The notes under the pieces were generated by a model. It was given only the letters and a program-made list of their open reading frames with translations, was not told the DNA's origin and made no database searches. Of a stretch of DNA of 64,000 nt, positions 1 through 8,356 are shown in pieces (the stretch's first letter is position 1; every line of letters begins with the position of its first letter). The DNA lies in NCBI GenBank assembly GCA_965206445.1, contig CBDBJR010000002.1:1178001-1242000 (forward strand). Reading direction: 5' to 3'. The position numbers and the translations under genes are program-made. This DNA comes from CBDBJR01 sp965206445. GTDB lineage: Bacteria; Pseudomonadota; Gammaproteobacteria; Arenicellales; Poriferihabitantaceae.

Positions 1-94
1 GGTTGAAAACGGATGAGTATGGGTCGCTTTGCCACCGTCGCAGACGCTCGAATAATGCGCTGCGGCCACAGTGCGGGCAGCTGGAGATAGACGC

Positions 95-1480
95 ATGACC
101 GAAGATCAATATGGCTTGCCACTGACCGGCGCCGACGCCAATCAGGCGGATAGCTATAACGCGGTTATCTGCGACTACCTGGACTACCGGCTAACGGCGT
201 TTCCCAGGTTGAAAGCGTTGTGCGCACAGGCGCCCGAATTTGCGATGGCGCACCTGTTGAAAGGCTTTTTTCTGCTCTCGATGGGGACCCGCGGCACGAT
301 TGCCGGGGCGGACAACTGCGCCAGGCAGGTGAGCGCCCTGACGGCCGACCTCAATCCACACGAGCAGCTGCACCTTCAGGCACTGCAGGCCTGGGTCGGC
401 GGTGACGCCGCTGCGGCCTGCGGTTACTGGGATCAGATCCTGTTCTGCCACCCGCGTGATCTGCTGGCACTCAAGCTCCAGCATTTTTCTTTGTTCTGGA
501 TGGGGCGTGCAGACCACATGCGGGATGCGGCGGCGCGGGTATTGCCGGCCTGGAGTGAAGACCTGCCGGGCTACGCCCAGGTGCTCGGCATGTATGCGTT
601 TGGGCTCGAGGAAACCGGCTGCTATCGGCAGGCTGAGCAAATCGGCCGGGATGCGTTCGAGCGCCACCCGGACGACCTCTGGGCGGTACACGCGGTCGCG
701 CATGTCTATGAAATGCAGGGGCGCTTGCAGGATGGCTTGAAATGGCTCGATTATCCGCTCGACCATTGGGACGACCGCAATCCGTTCAAAGGCCATGTTT
801 GGTGGCATGCGGCGCTGTTTGCCCTCGATGGTGGCCAGGTCGACCGTGCGCTGGAGCTGTACGACCGGGCGGTTCGACCGGCGGAGTACAACTTCTATCT
901 GGATATTCAGAATACCGCATCGCTGCTGGCACGGTTTGAGTTTGCCGGGGTCGAGGTCGGCGACCGCTGGCAGGAATTGGCCGCGGCGGCTGAGAATCGG
1001 GAAGGCGATCATATTGTGCTGTTTACCGAGCCGCACTGTGCGATGGTATTTGGCCGCACCGCCCGGTTTGATCTGGCCGAGCGGCATATCGCGTCATTGC
1101 GGCAATTCTCGGCGGTGCCGGATAATCCCGACAGTGCGGCAATCGATTCGCTGGTGCTTCCGTTGTGTCGCGCAATCGGGGATTTTTACCGCGGCGATCA
1201 CGCGGCGGCGCTGAATCAGCTGATGGCGCTGCGCTACGACTATCAGCCGCTCGGCGGCAGCCATGCCCAGCGGGATGTGTTCGCACTGTATTTGATTGAC
1301 GCGGCTTGTCATGCCGGCCGGTTTGAGCTGGCGTTTTCGCTGCTGAACGAGCGCCTGGCACGGCGGCCGAATAGTTTCGGCGGCTGGCAGCGTTATGTCG
1401 AGGCGGCAGCCCAATTGCAGCATTCTGCCGCAGCGACGCAGGGCCGGGCTGAAATGCAGCGTATTTCGCGGCTGCTGTGA
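95..1480 (+). CDS. TPR protein of the TTC38-like family
   Basis: A 461-residue soluble protein with no signal peptide. The sequence shows degenerate helix-turn-helix tetratricopeptide units along its length (for example around residues 170-240, with a YRQAEQIGRDAFERHPDDLW segment). Length and the histidine/tryptophan-rich middle fit the bacterial tetratricopeptide repeat protein 38 family, which has no established reaction. I chose ATG 95 because GGAG lies 9 bases upstream; an in-frame GTG at 71 is less likely. It stands alone, ahead of a broken dehydrogenase fragment and a CoA-transferase. The family call rests on overall resemblance. Role in the cell is unknown. Confidence 0.75.
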   Translation: MTEDQYGLPLTGADANQADSYNAVICDYLDYRLTAFPRLKALCAQAPEFAMAHLLKGFFLLSMGTRGTIAGADNCARQVSALTADLNPHEQLHLQALQAWVGGDAAAACGYWDQILFCHPRDLLALKLQHFSLFWMGRADHMRDAAARVLPAWSEDLPGYAQVLGMYAFGLEETGCYRQAEQIGRDAFERHPDDLWAVHAVAHVYEMQGRLQDGLKWLDYPLDHWDDRNPFKGHVWWHAALFALDGGQVDRALELYDRAVRPAEYNFYLDIQNTASLLARFEFAGVEVGDRWQELAAAAENREGDHIVLFTEPHCAMVFGRTARFDLAERHIASLRQFSAVPDNPDSAAIDSLVLPLCRAIGDFYRGDHAAALNQLMALRYDYQPLGGSHAQRDVFALYLIDAACHAGRFELAFSLLNERLARRPNSFGGWQRYVEAAAQLQHSAAATQGRAEMQRISRLL

Positions 1481-1627
1481 GTCGCAATGCGCCCGCTCCG
1501 GAAGCCAAACCCGCCGAATGCCGACGTAGCCGGTTCGGCCCGGGTTTAACGGTGATGCGGCCGCGGCGCGCCTCAACGCGACACCCATCACGGTCCGCCG
1601 GGCCGCCATAGCCGGAAACAGTGCCGC

Positions 1628-1783
1628 ATGATCGGAACCACATTGATTGTCAATAACGGTCAGGTTCGCTTCGGCTTCGGTGCGCTGGATGCGGTCGCCG
1701 ATGCACTGCGGCAGTTGTCGATGCGCCGGCCTGTTTTCAATCAGAATAATGGCCATGTCCGATTCGGAATCAGACCGCAATAA
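1628..1783 (+). pseudogene. 5' fragment of an iron-containing alcohol dehydrogenase
   Basis: A 51-codon reading frame begins with ATG and encodes an N-terminus with QVRFGFGALDAVADALRQL followed by RRPVF. This is the typical start of group III iron-dependent alcohol dehydrogenases (a RxxFGxGA strand, a helix, then RPLLV leading to the nucleotide fold). The homology stops after about 37 residues, and the frame closes at a TAA inside the next gene. No metal-binding or nucleotide-binding part remains, so it is read as a decayed remnant. Family assignment is by eye. Confidence 0.5.
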
Positions 1784-3008
1784 CCGCCGCAACGCTGTAC
1801 CCCCGGGGCCGTTGGCCGGCATTCGGGTGCTGGATTTGTCGCGCATTCTTGCCGGGCCGACCTGCACCCAATTGCTCGGCGACTATGGCGCCGATATCAT
1901 CAAGGTCGAACACCCCGAGCGCGGCGATGACACCCGCACATGGGGGCCGCCGTATGTGACCGGAACCGACGGCGAGCCGACCGCCGAAAGCGCCTATTAC
2001 CTGTCCGCCAATCGCAACAAACGCTCAATCGCGCTCGATCTCGCGGCGCCGCAAGGGGCGACAACCGTGCGCCGCCTGGTGCCGCATTGCGATATTCTGA
2101 TCGAAAATTTCAAGGTCGGCGGGCTGCGCAAATACGGCCTCGGCCACGCCGCGCTGCTGGCGGCGCACCCCGGTTTGATCTATTGCTCGATCACCGGATT
2201 CGGCCAGACCGGCCCGAATGCCCACAAGCCGGGCTATGACCTGCTGGCGCAGGCTTTCGGCGGCATTATGAGCCTGACCGGGGAGGCCGACGGCGAGCCG
2301 ATGAAAGTCGGTGTCGGCATCGCCGACGTGGTCTGCGGGCTATATGCCGCGACCGCAATCCTGGCCGCTTTGCACCACCGCGAGCGCACCGGCGAAGGGC
2401 AGCATATCGACCTTGCACTGGCCGATACGCAGGTGTCGTGGCTGATCAATGCCGGCACCAACTACCTGATCTCCGGCGAGCCGCCGGTGCGGCTGGGCAA
2501 TCAGCACCCCAACGTCGTGCCCTATCAGGTGTTTGCCGCCGCCGACGGCCATGTCGTTGTCGCCGTCGGCAACGACGCCCAATACCGCCGGTTTTGCGCT
2601 ATCATCGGGCGCCCGGAATGGGCGCAGGATGCTCGCTACCGCACCAACCTGGCGCGGGTTGAGCACCGCGGCGAGTTGATACCGATGCTGGCGGCTGAAA
2701 TCCGCCGATATACCCGGTTTGAACTGATCCGGCAGATGGAAGCGCACGGCATCCCCGGCGGGGCGATCAATACGTTGCCGGAAGTTTTCGCCTCGGAGCA
2801 GGTCGCTGCCCGCGGTATGCGCATCTCGGTGGCCGACCAACATGCCGCATCGGGCCACGTCGAGCTGATTGGCAATCCGGTCAGATTCAGCAACACCCCG
2901 GTCAGCTATCGCCGTCCGCCGCCCACCTGCGGGCAGCACACCGACGAAATCCTCGAACAGATTTTAGGTCGGCAAACCGTCAATCCCGATACCGAGAGCA
3001 CAACATGA
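1749..3008 (+). CDS. class III (CaiB/BaiF) CoA-transferase, probably Act-type
   Basis: A 419-residue formyl-CoA-transferase-fold enzyme. It shows the N-terminal GIRVLDLSRILAGP nucleotide/CoA-fold segment, the GADIIKVEHPERGDDTR motif, the NRNKRSIALDL strand and the conserved catalytic Asp in KPGYDLLAQA (about residue 164). Family III enzymes move CoA from a donor such as succinyl-CoA to a carboxylic acid. Start ATG 1749, or ATG 1755, is preferred over upstream ATG 1647, which would add a non-homologous, arginine-rich tail overlapping the ADH remnant. The stop overlaps the next start (ATGA), so the two are translationally coupled. With that partner resembling 3-sulfinopropionyl-CoA desulfinase, the inferred substrate is 3-sulfinopropionate. 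Confidence 0.85.
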   Translation: MAMSDSESDRNNRRNAVPPGPLAGIRVLDLSRILAGPTCTQLLGDYGADIIKVEHPERGDDTRTWGPPYVTGTDGEPTAESAYYLSANRNKRSIALDLAAPQGATTVRRLVPHCDILIENFKVGGLRKYGLGHAALLAAHPGLIYCSITGFGQTGPNAHKPGYDLLAQAFGGIMSLTGEADGEPMKVGVGIADVVCGLYAATAILAALHHRERTGEGQHIDLALADTQVSWLINAGTNYLISGEPPVRLGNQHPNVVPYQVFAAADGHVVVAVGNDAQYRRFCAIIGRPEWAQDARYRTNLARVEHRGELIPMLAAEIRRYTRFELIRQMEAHGIPGGAINTLPEVFASEQVAARGMRISVADQHAASGHVELIGNPVRFSNTPVSYRRPPPTCGQHTDEILEQILGRQTVNPDTESTT

Positions 3009-4192
3009 TTCCACTGACACCCGCACAAAAAACACTGCAAGCCGCCGCCCGTGAGCTGGCCGAAGCCGAGTTTCAGCCGCACGCCGCCGAGCTCGACCGC
3101 AGCGAAGCCTACCCGTGGCCGAGCGTGGAAAAACTGGCCCGGGCCGGGTTCATGGGGATGACCATCCCGACAGCATACGGCGGCCGCGGGTGCAGCTACC
3201 ACGATGCGGTGGTGGTGATTGAAGAAATGGCCCGCTGCTGCGGCGCGATGGGGCGGATAACGGTCGAGGCCAACATGGGCGCCATCGGCGCGATCATGAA
3301 GTACGGCTCGGCAGCGCAAAAACGGCTGGCGGCGGAGCTGGTTCTGGCCGGCGACAAACCGGCGATTTGCATTACCGAACCGGACGCCGGCAGTGCGGCC
3401 AATGAGATGGCAACCACCGCCGTGAAAAAAGGCGACAAGTACATTGTCAACGGCAAGAAACACTGGATCACGGGCGGCGGCGTATCGCGGCTGCATCTGA
3501 TTTTTGCCCGCGTGATTGAGGCCGGTGTCAGCCGCGGCATTGCCGGCTTTATCGCGGTTCGGGATCAAACCCCCGGCCTGATCATTGGCCGGCGCGAACC
3601 GGCGATGGGGCTGCGCGGCATCCCCGAGACCGAAGTGATGTTCGAGGACATGGAAATTGCGCAGGCCGGCGTTGTGATTCCGCCGCAAGGGGTCGAGCGC
3701 GGGTTTGCTGGGCTGATGAATGCCTACAACGCGCAGCGGGTGGGCGCCGGCACGGTGGCGCTCGGCATTGCCCAGGGGGCGTATGAACAGGCGATTGCCT
3801 ACGCGCTCAACCGCCGCCAATTCGGCCGCCCGATTGCCGAATTTCAAGGGCTGCAATGGATGCTGGCCGACATGTCGATCGGGCTGAAAGCGGCGCGCAG
3901 CCTGCTGCACGACGCGGCGGTCGATACGGCGGATGGATTCCCGGATATGTGCGCCGCCGCGCAGGCCAAAATCCTCGCGTCCGAAACCGCAATCAACGTC
4001 ACCACCGACGCATTGCAGATTCACGGCGCAATGGGCTATTCTCGCAACCTGCCGCTCGAACGCATGGCGCGCGATGCCCGCATGTTCACAATTGCCGGCG
4101 GCACGGCGCAGATTCTGCGCACCCAGGTGGCCGGGCGTATTCTGGGCATTAAGACACCGCAAACGCGAGACGGCTATACGCGCCCGGTTTGA
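3005..4192 (+). CDS. acd: acyl-CoA dehydrogenase-like protein, probable 3-sulfinopropanoyl-CoA desulfinase
   Basis: A 395-residue acyl-CoA dehydrogenase fold with the signature CITEPDAGS near residue 122 and the C-terminal RDARMFTIAGGTAQI segment. The usual catalytic Glu of the YEGT motif is Gly here (AGGT), and the alternative isovaleryl-type Glu position is Gln244 (NAQR), so a normal dehydrogenase base is absent. Arg84 is present (AMGRIT). From memory, the Advenella 3-sulfinopropionyl-CoA desulfinase has Arg84 and a Gln at about 246, releasing sulfite to give propionyl-CoA, and is linked to a class III CoA-transferase. That matches this ATGA-coupled pair. FAD should be retained. Specific substrate is inferred; an ordinary but atypical dehydrogenase is the alternative. 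Confidence 0.65.
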   Translation: MIPLTPAQKTLQAAARELAEAEFQPHAAELDRSEAYPWPSVEKLARAGFMGMTIPTAYGGRGCSYHDAVVVIEEMARCCGAMGRITVEANMGAIGAIMKYGSAAQKRLAAELVLAGDKPAICITEPDAGSAANEMATTAVKKGDKYIVNGKKHWITGGGVSRLHLIFARVIEAGVSRGIAGFIAVRDQTPGLIIGRREPAMGLRGIPETEVMFEDMEIAQAGVVIPPQGVERGFAGLMNAYNAQRVGAGTVALGIAQGAYEQAIAYALNRRQFGRPIAEFQGLQWMLADMSIGLKAARSLLHDAAVDTADGFPDMCAAAQAKILASETAINVTTDALQIHGAMGYSRNLPLERMARDARMFTIAGGTAQILRTQVAGRILGIKTPQTRDGYTRPV

Positions 4193-4284
4193 GGGGGTTA
4201 TGCGGTTATTTTGTGTTGCTGATTGCTCGATTTGTGTAATTGGTTTGATTGTTTTATAAAACGCCGTAGTCCATAGGAGGAAAA

Positions 4285-4974
4285 ATGAAACAGAAGAAAA
4301 AAATCATCTGCCTGGCTAATTCGTGGCGAAAGGATGTCAATTCACGGAAGAGCGGACGTTGTGTCGCCGGCAAGGAGTTGTTTGACGACGGTCGGATTGG
4401 TGATTGGATAAGGCCGGTGCTCTCGCGCGACGATCCTATTGTGCGTACGGATTTGGCGGATAAATTCCAGCTGCTTGATGTTATCTCCATGACAGTGGCG
4501 GAACAGGTTTCTCATGATCACCATCGAGATCACCATCGAGAAAATTTCCTCGTGGAGGATGACTGGAAACGTATCTGCAAATATACCCCCTCCTTGTCTA
4601 ACCTGACTAAGCTGGAAGATAGCCCATTGACACTTTGGTCCAACGACAGTAGCAGTGATAGCGGAATGAATGACCGAGTGCCAAAACACGAGACTGAAAC
4701 GGCTATTGAGTCATCCTTGTATTTGATAAAGGTTCAACAGGCGAAGTTTTTCCATAATCCCAAGAAAAAATCACAAATACGCGCATGCTTCCTGTTTAAG
4801 GATACGGCGTACGGGTTTTCGGTTACCGATTCACAAGCAAGGAAAAGATTTCCTGGGCAGGCAGATTCGCTGTGGCTTTGCGTTAGCTTGGCCGAATCCG
4901 GCGGTAAACGGTACGGTGGGTACTGCTATAAATTGATCGCTGGAATTATCCGGGGAAAGAGCAGACAGAAGTGA
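4285..4974 (+). CDS. dual-OB (DuOB) domain protein
   Basis: A 229-residue soluble protein. The start ICLANSWRKDVNSRKSGRCV, then GDWIRPVLSR, and the C-terminal LWLCVSLAE..GGYCYKLIAGII strand resemble the dual OB-fold (DuOB) domain proteins that often sit beside DUF488 genes. A strong AGGAGG lies before ATG 4285, after an AT-rich stretch that could hold the promoter. The next gene, a DUF488 protein, starts 12 bases after the stop, indicating an operon. Base composition is AT-richer than the genes on either side. OB folds suggest binding of nucleic acid or nucleotide. Function is unproven; a role in a conflict system is inferred from the company it keeps. Confidence 0.6.
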   Translation: MKQKKKIICLANSWRKDVNSRKSGRCVAGKELFDDGRIGDWIRPVLSRDDPIVRTDLADKFQLLDVISMTVAEQVSHDHHRDHHRENFLVEDDWKRICKYTPSLSNLTKLEDSPLTLWSNDSSSDSGMNDRVPKHETETAIESSLYLIKVQQAKFFHNPKKKSQIRACFLFKDTAYGFSVTDSQARKRFPGQADSLWLCVSLAESGGKRYGGYCYKLIAGIIRGKSRQK

Positions 4975-4986
4975 TATGATTTCGGC

Positions 4987-5562
4987 ATGAAGCAGGATCT
5001 GTTCACCATAGGCCACTCCACGCATCCTTTAGAGGCGTTTATCGGCTTGCTGGTGCGTCACCGCATCGGCGCAGTGGCGGATGTGCGCTCGCGCCCTTAC
5101 AGTCGATTCAATCCGCAATACAATCGCGAAAGTTTGCAAGCGGCGCTGAAAATACACGGCATCGCGTATGTTTTTCTCGGCAAAGAACTCGGTGCGCGTA
5201 GCGAAAATCCGGCTTGTTACGTAAATGGAAAAGTGTGTTATGACCGACTCGCCGAAGATGTGTTGTTTATTGCCGGTCTTGAAAGAGTCCGGCGCGGTCT
5301 CGCCGAATATCGACTCGCACTGATGTGCGCGGAAAAAGACGCGGCTGTCTGCCATCGAGGAATTTTGATTTGCCGCCGCTTGCGTGCATTTGGATTGGAG
5401 CTCAAACACATCCTTGCGGACGGCGGTCTCGAGTCGCAATCTGATTTAGAAAAAAGATTGACCAGGCGGCTGGGCATTGAGCCGGATATGCTGCGTCAAG
5501 AAGCCGAATGCGTCGAGGAAGCATACCGCCGCCAAGGCAAAAAGATCGCCTACGCCGGATGA
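4987..5562 (+). CDS. DUF488 family protein
   Basis: A 191-residue DUF488 protein. Seen in the sequence: the N-terminal FTIGHSTHPLEAFIGLL, VADVRSRPYSRFNPQYNRE, the FLGKELGAR strand, and the cysteine motif CAEKD..VCHR (about residues 116-126). These are the diagnostic conserved elements of the family, whose biochemical activity is not established but whose Cys/His cluster suggests catalysis or metal binding. It follows the DuOB gene by 12 bases and precedes a second, shorter DUF488 gene. Family call is firm; role in the three-gene module is unknown. Confidence 0.85.
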   Translation: MKQDLFTIGHSTHPLEAFIGLLVRHRIGAVADVRSRPYSRFNPQYNRESLQAALKIHGIAYVFLGKELGARSENPACYVNGKVCYDRLAEDVLFIAGLERVRRGLAEYRLALMCAEKDAAVCHRGILICRRLRAFGLELKHILADGGLESQSDLEKRLTRRLGIEPDMLRQEAECVEEAYRRQGKKIAYAG

Positions 5563-5656
5563 TAGTCGGTGATAGAAATATCGTTTTATCAAACAGATAG
5601 CTCGTTTTGATCGTTATTTGTTTTCCTGATCGAAATTCACAAAAAACAGCTTTGAA

Positions 5657-6103
5657 ATGAACGCATCGGTTTACACCATCGGCTTTACTAAAAAAGACGC
5701 TCGACGTTTTTTTTCCATGCTGCGGCAGGCGGGAGTAAAGCGCGTTATTGATGTGCGGCTGAATAATGTTTCGCAATTGTCCGGTTTTGCGAAAAAAGCC
5801 GATTTGGAGTATTTTCTGGCGGAAATAAACGGCATTGAATATCGCCACGTGCCGGAGCTTGCGCCTACGCAGGATATTCTCGATGCCTATAAAAAGCAAA
5901 AAGGCGACTGGAAAACCTACGAGCAGCAATTCCGTCAATTAATGGTGGAAAGAAAAATCGAACAGACCATGCCCCGCGACGTGATTGACGGCGCCTGTCT
6001 GCTGTGCAGCGAAGACAAGCCGCATTTCTGCCATCGCCGCCTGGTGGCGGAATATCTGCAAGACAAGTGGCGAAATGGAATACACATCGAGCATCTTGTT
6101 TGA
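5657..6103 (+). CDS. DUF488 family protein, short form
   Basis: A 148-residue DUF488 protein with the start YTIGFTKKDARRFFSMLRQA, the IDVRLNNVSQLSGFAKK region and the C-terminal CSEDKPHFCHRRLVAEYL motif. It differs clearly from the 191-residue DUF488 protein upstream, so this is not a recent duplication. It is a second branch of the family, with Asn-rich VRLNN instead of VRSRP. A 94-base AT-rich gap separates the two. Pairs of long and short DUF488 proteins beside a DuOB protein suggest a three-part module. Confidence 0.85.
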   Translation: MNASVYTIGFTKKDARRFFSMLRQAGVKRVIDVRLNNVSQLSGFAKKADLEYFLAEINGIEYRHVPELAPTQDILDAYKKQKGDWKTYEQQFRQLMVERKIEQTMPRDVIDGACLLCSEDKPHFCHRRLVAEYLQDKWRNGIHIEHLV

Positions 6104-6202
6104 TGGTCAATTGGCTTGATTTAACCATTGCGGCCCGACTGGACAAACAGCCGCCGGGAAAACACCGACCAACGCTCGGCGGTACTCGAGCGTAGCTGAT
6201 TG

Positions 6203-8356
6203 ATGCCAAAACCGTCTGCGGATATTCATATCATCGGCTATTCGGACAAGCTGTCCGTGCGCCCCGGTGACACGATCGGGTTCAAGGTTTCCAGCCATTC
6301 CGGGCAGCCGTTTGATGCCCGACTGACTCGATTGATCAGCGCCGACCCCAACCCGGCAGGGCCGGGCCTAATCGAGAGGCAATGCGATCAGTGGTTTGCA
6401 CCGCAGCAGGTGGCCTCCCGCGTGCAGCCGTTTTTCCCGGGTTCGTATGCGATTTCCAATCAATCGATTGCACTCAAATGTGAACACGGCCTGGTTGTTC
6501 GCGCCAATGTCTTCGCTACGCTAAAAAAACCCGCGCCGCAAATCCTGCTGGCATTGGCCGATATCGTGCTTGCAATCGATGCGCAGGGGCGCGCCTGTTT
6601 TGAGTATGGTGCGCACACAATAACCGCCGACCATGCGCTGCCGCTTAGACACTGGATGCGGTTGGAAGCGCGAGTCGATATCGCCGCTCAACAACTGCTA
6701 CTGCATCAATGCCCGATCAATCGGCCCGATGCGGCGACCGCGTCATGCCGTCTCACCGCCCCCGACGCCGATGCGCGCAGCGGCAGCCTGACGGTCGGGG
6801 CCGGCCTGGAGCAGGGTGTGGCGGTGCACCACTTCAACGGCAAAATCGAAGCCCCCACAGTGCTGAGCATAGACGACTCGGGCGCAGCGGAAACCGTTGT
6901 GGCATGGGATTTTTCCGATGGCATTTCCTCGACCCGCGTCTGTGACTGCGGGCCGGGAAAATATCACGGGCGGCTGGTTAATTTCCCCACCCGCGGCGTG
7001 ACCGGGTCGAACTGGCGGGCGCGTGAAATGTGCTGGCGTCACGCCGCCGATGAGTATGGCGCGATTCATTTTCACGAAGACGACATCTACGATTTTGGCT
7101 GGCAGACCGATTTCACGTACACGATTCCAAACGATTTGCCCTCCGGCATTTACGTCATGCGCATTGCCGCCGACGACGAGCAAGACGCGCTGCCGTTTTT
7201 CGTCTGCCCGCCCAAAGGCAAGCCGCGCGCGCGCCTCTGCGTCCTCATTCCGACCTTTACCTATGTTGCCTACGGCAACCATGCGCGCCCGGACTATCAG
7301 CCGGCGTGGCGGGAAAAAATCCGCGCCTGGAATGCCTGGCCGCATAACCCGGCGGAGCATCGGCAATACGGCTTATCGACCTACAACCAGCATCCCGACG
7401 GCTCGGGCATTTGCCACGCATCGCATCGGCGGCCGTTATTCAATCTCCGCCCCGGCTACCTCACCTTTGGCTACGGCGATGACTCCGGCCTCAGACACCT
7501 GCAAGCGGACAGCCATCTGATCAGTTGGCTGCACGCAAAAAATATCGACTACGACATCATCACCGATTGGCAGCTCCATCAGGACGGCGCCGCCGCGATT
7601 GCCGACTATGCCGTGGTGGCCACCACCAGCCACCCCGAATACCACACCGCGCAGACGCTGGATGCACTTCAGCAGTACATAGACCGGCAGGGCAATCTGC
7701 TGTATCTGGGCGGCAACGGGTTTTACTGGAAGATTGCACTGCATCCCGCCCACCCGGATATGATTGAGATTCGCCGCGCCGAAGGCGGCATTCGCGCCTG
7801 GGCGGCCGAACCGGGCGAGTACTATTCGGCCTTCGACGGCGAGTACGGCGGGCTGTGGCGGCGCAACGGTCGGGCGCCGCAGCAGTTGGTCGGCATCGGC
7901 TTCACCGCGCAAGGCAATTTTACCGGCTCATACTACCGACGGCGCTGCTACGACGCGCAATACGACTGGATATTCGCCGGCATTGACGGCCCGATTATCG
8001 GCGATTTTGGCCTCAGTGGCGGTGGCGCCGCCGGCTTTGAACTCGACCGCGCTGACCACCGGCTCGGCACCCCGGAAAACACCGTCATCCTGGCAAGCTC
8101 GGAGGAGCACGATGCCGACTTTGTCCTGGTGCCCGAAGAGCAGCTGACCCATCTGGTCACACTGCCCGGCGAACCCCGGCAGGCGCTGGTGCGGGCGGAC
8201 ATGGTCTACTTCAGCGTACCGGGCGGCGGCCGGGTTTTTGCAGTCGGCTCGATCACTTTCTGCGGCAGCCTGCCGCACAACAACTACGACAACAATGTGT
8301 CACGACTGCTGGAAAATATCATCGAGCGATTCGGCAGGCTGTTTCAAAGTGACTGA
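6203..8356 (+). CDS. N,N-dimethylformamidase large-subunit-like protein
   Basis: A 717-residue protein with two visible parts. The N-terminal half (to about residue 260) has beta-sandwich/LamG-like segments, including HHFNGKIEAPTVLS. The C-terminal part (about residues 270-710) resembles the large chain of N,N-dimethylformamidase, with the Rossmann-like YDIITDWQLHQDG, TTSHPEYHT and NLLYLGGNGFYW segments. The characterised enzyme hydrolyses dimethylformamide to dimethylamine and formate and needs a small subunit; no small-subunit gene is visible here, so the substrate may differ (an amide or amine compound). ATG 6203 follows an in-frame TTG at 6200. Its last 13 bases overlap the 3' end of the convergent gene. 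Confidence 0.7.
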   Translation: MPKPSADIHIIGYSDKLSVRPGDTIGFKVSSHSGQPFDARLTRLISADPNPAGPGLIERQCDQWFAPQQVASRVQPFFPGSYAISNQSIALKCEHGLVVRANVFATLKKPAPQILLALADIVLAIDAQGRACFEYGAHTITADHALPLRHWMRLEARVDIAAQQLLLHQCPINRPDAATASCRLTAPDADARSGSLTVGAGLEQGVAVHHFNGKIEAPTVLSIDDSGAAETVVAWDFSDGISSTRVCDCGPGKYHGRLVNFPTRGVTGSNWRAREMCWRHAADEYGAIHFHEDDIYDFGWQTDFTYTIPNDLPSGIYVMRIAADDEQDALPFFVCPPKGKPRARLCVLIPTFTYVAYGNHARPDYQPAWREKIRAWNAWPHNPAEHRQYGLSTYNQHPDGSGICHASHRRPLFNLRPGYLTFGYGDDSGLRHLQADSHLISWLHAKNIDYDIITDWQLHQDGAAAIADYAVVATTSHPEYHTAQTLDALQQYIDRQGNLLYLGGNGFYWKIALHPAHPDMIEIRRAEGGIRAWAAEPGEYYSAFDGEYGGLWRRNGRAPQQLVGIGFTAQGNFTGSYYRRRCYDAQYDWIFAGIDGPIIGDFGLSGGGAAGFELDRADHRLGTPENTVILASSEEHDADFVLVPEEQLTHLVTLPGEPRQALVRADMVYFSVPGGGRVFAVGSITFCGSLPHNNYDNNVSRLLENIIERFGRLFQSD

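Noticed and set aside
2906..4162. 418-codon minus-strand frame antisense to acd
   Set aside because: Shadow of the GC-rich coding frame; composition is His/Arg/Gln-rich without family features.
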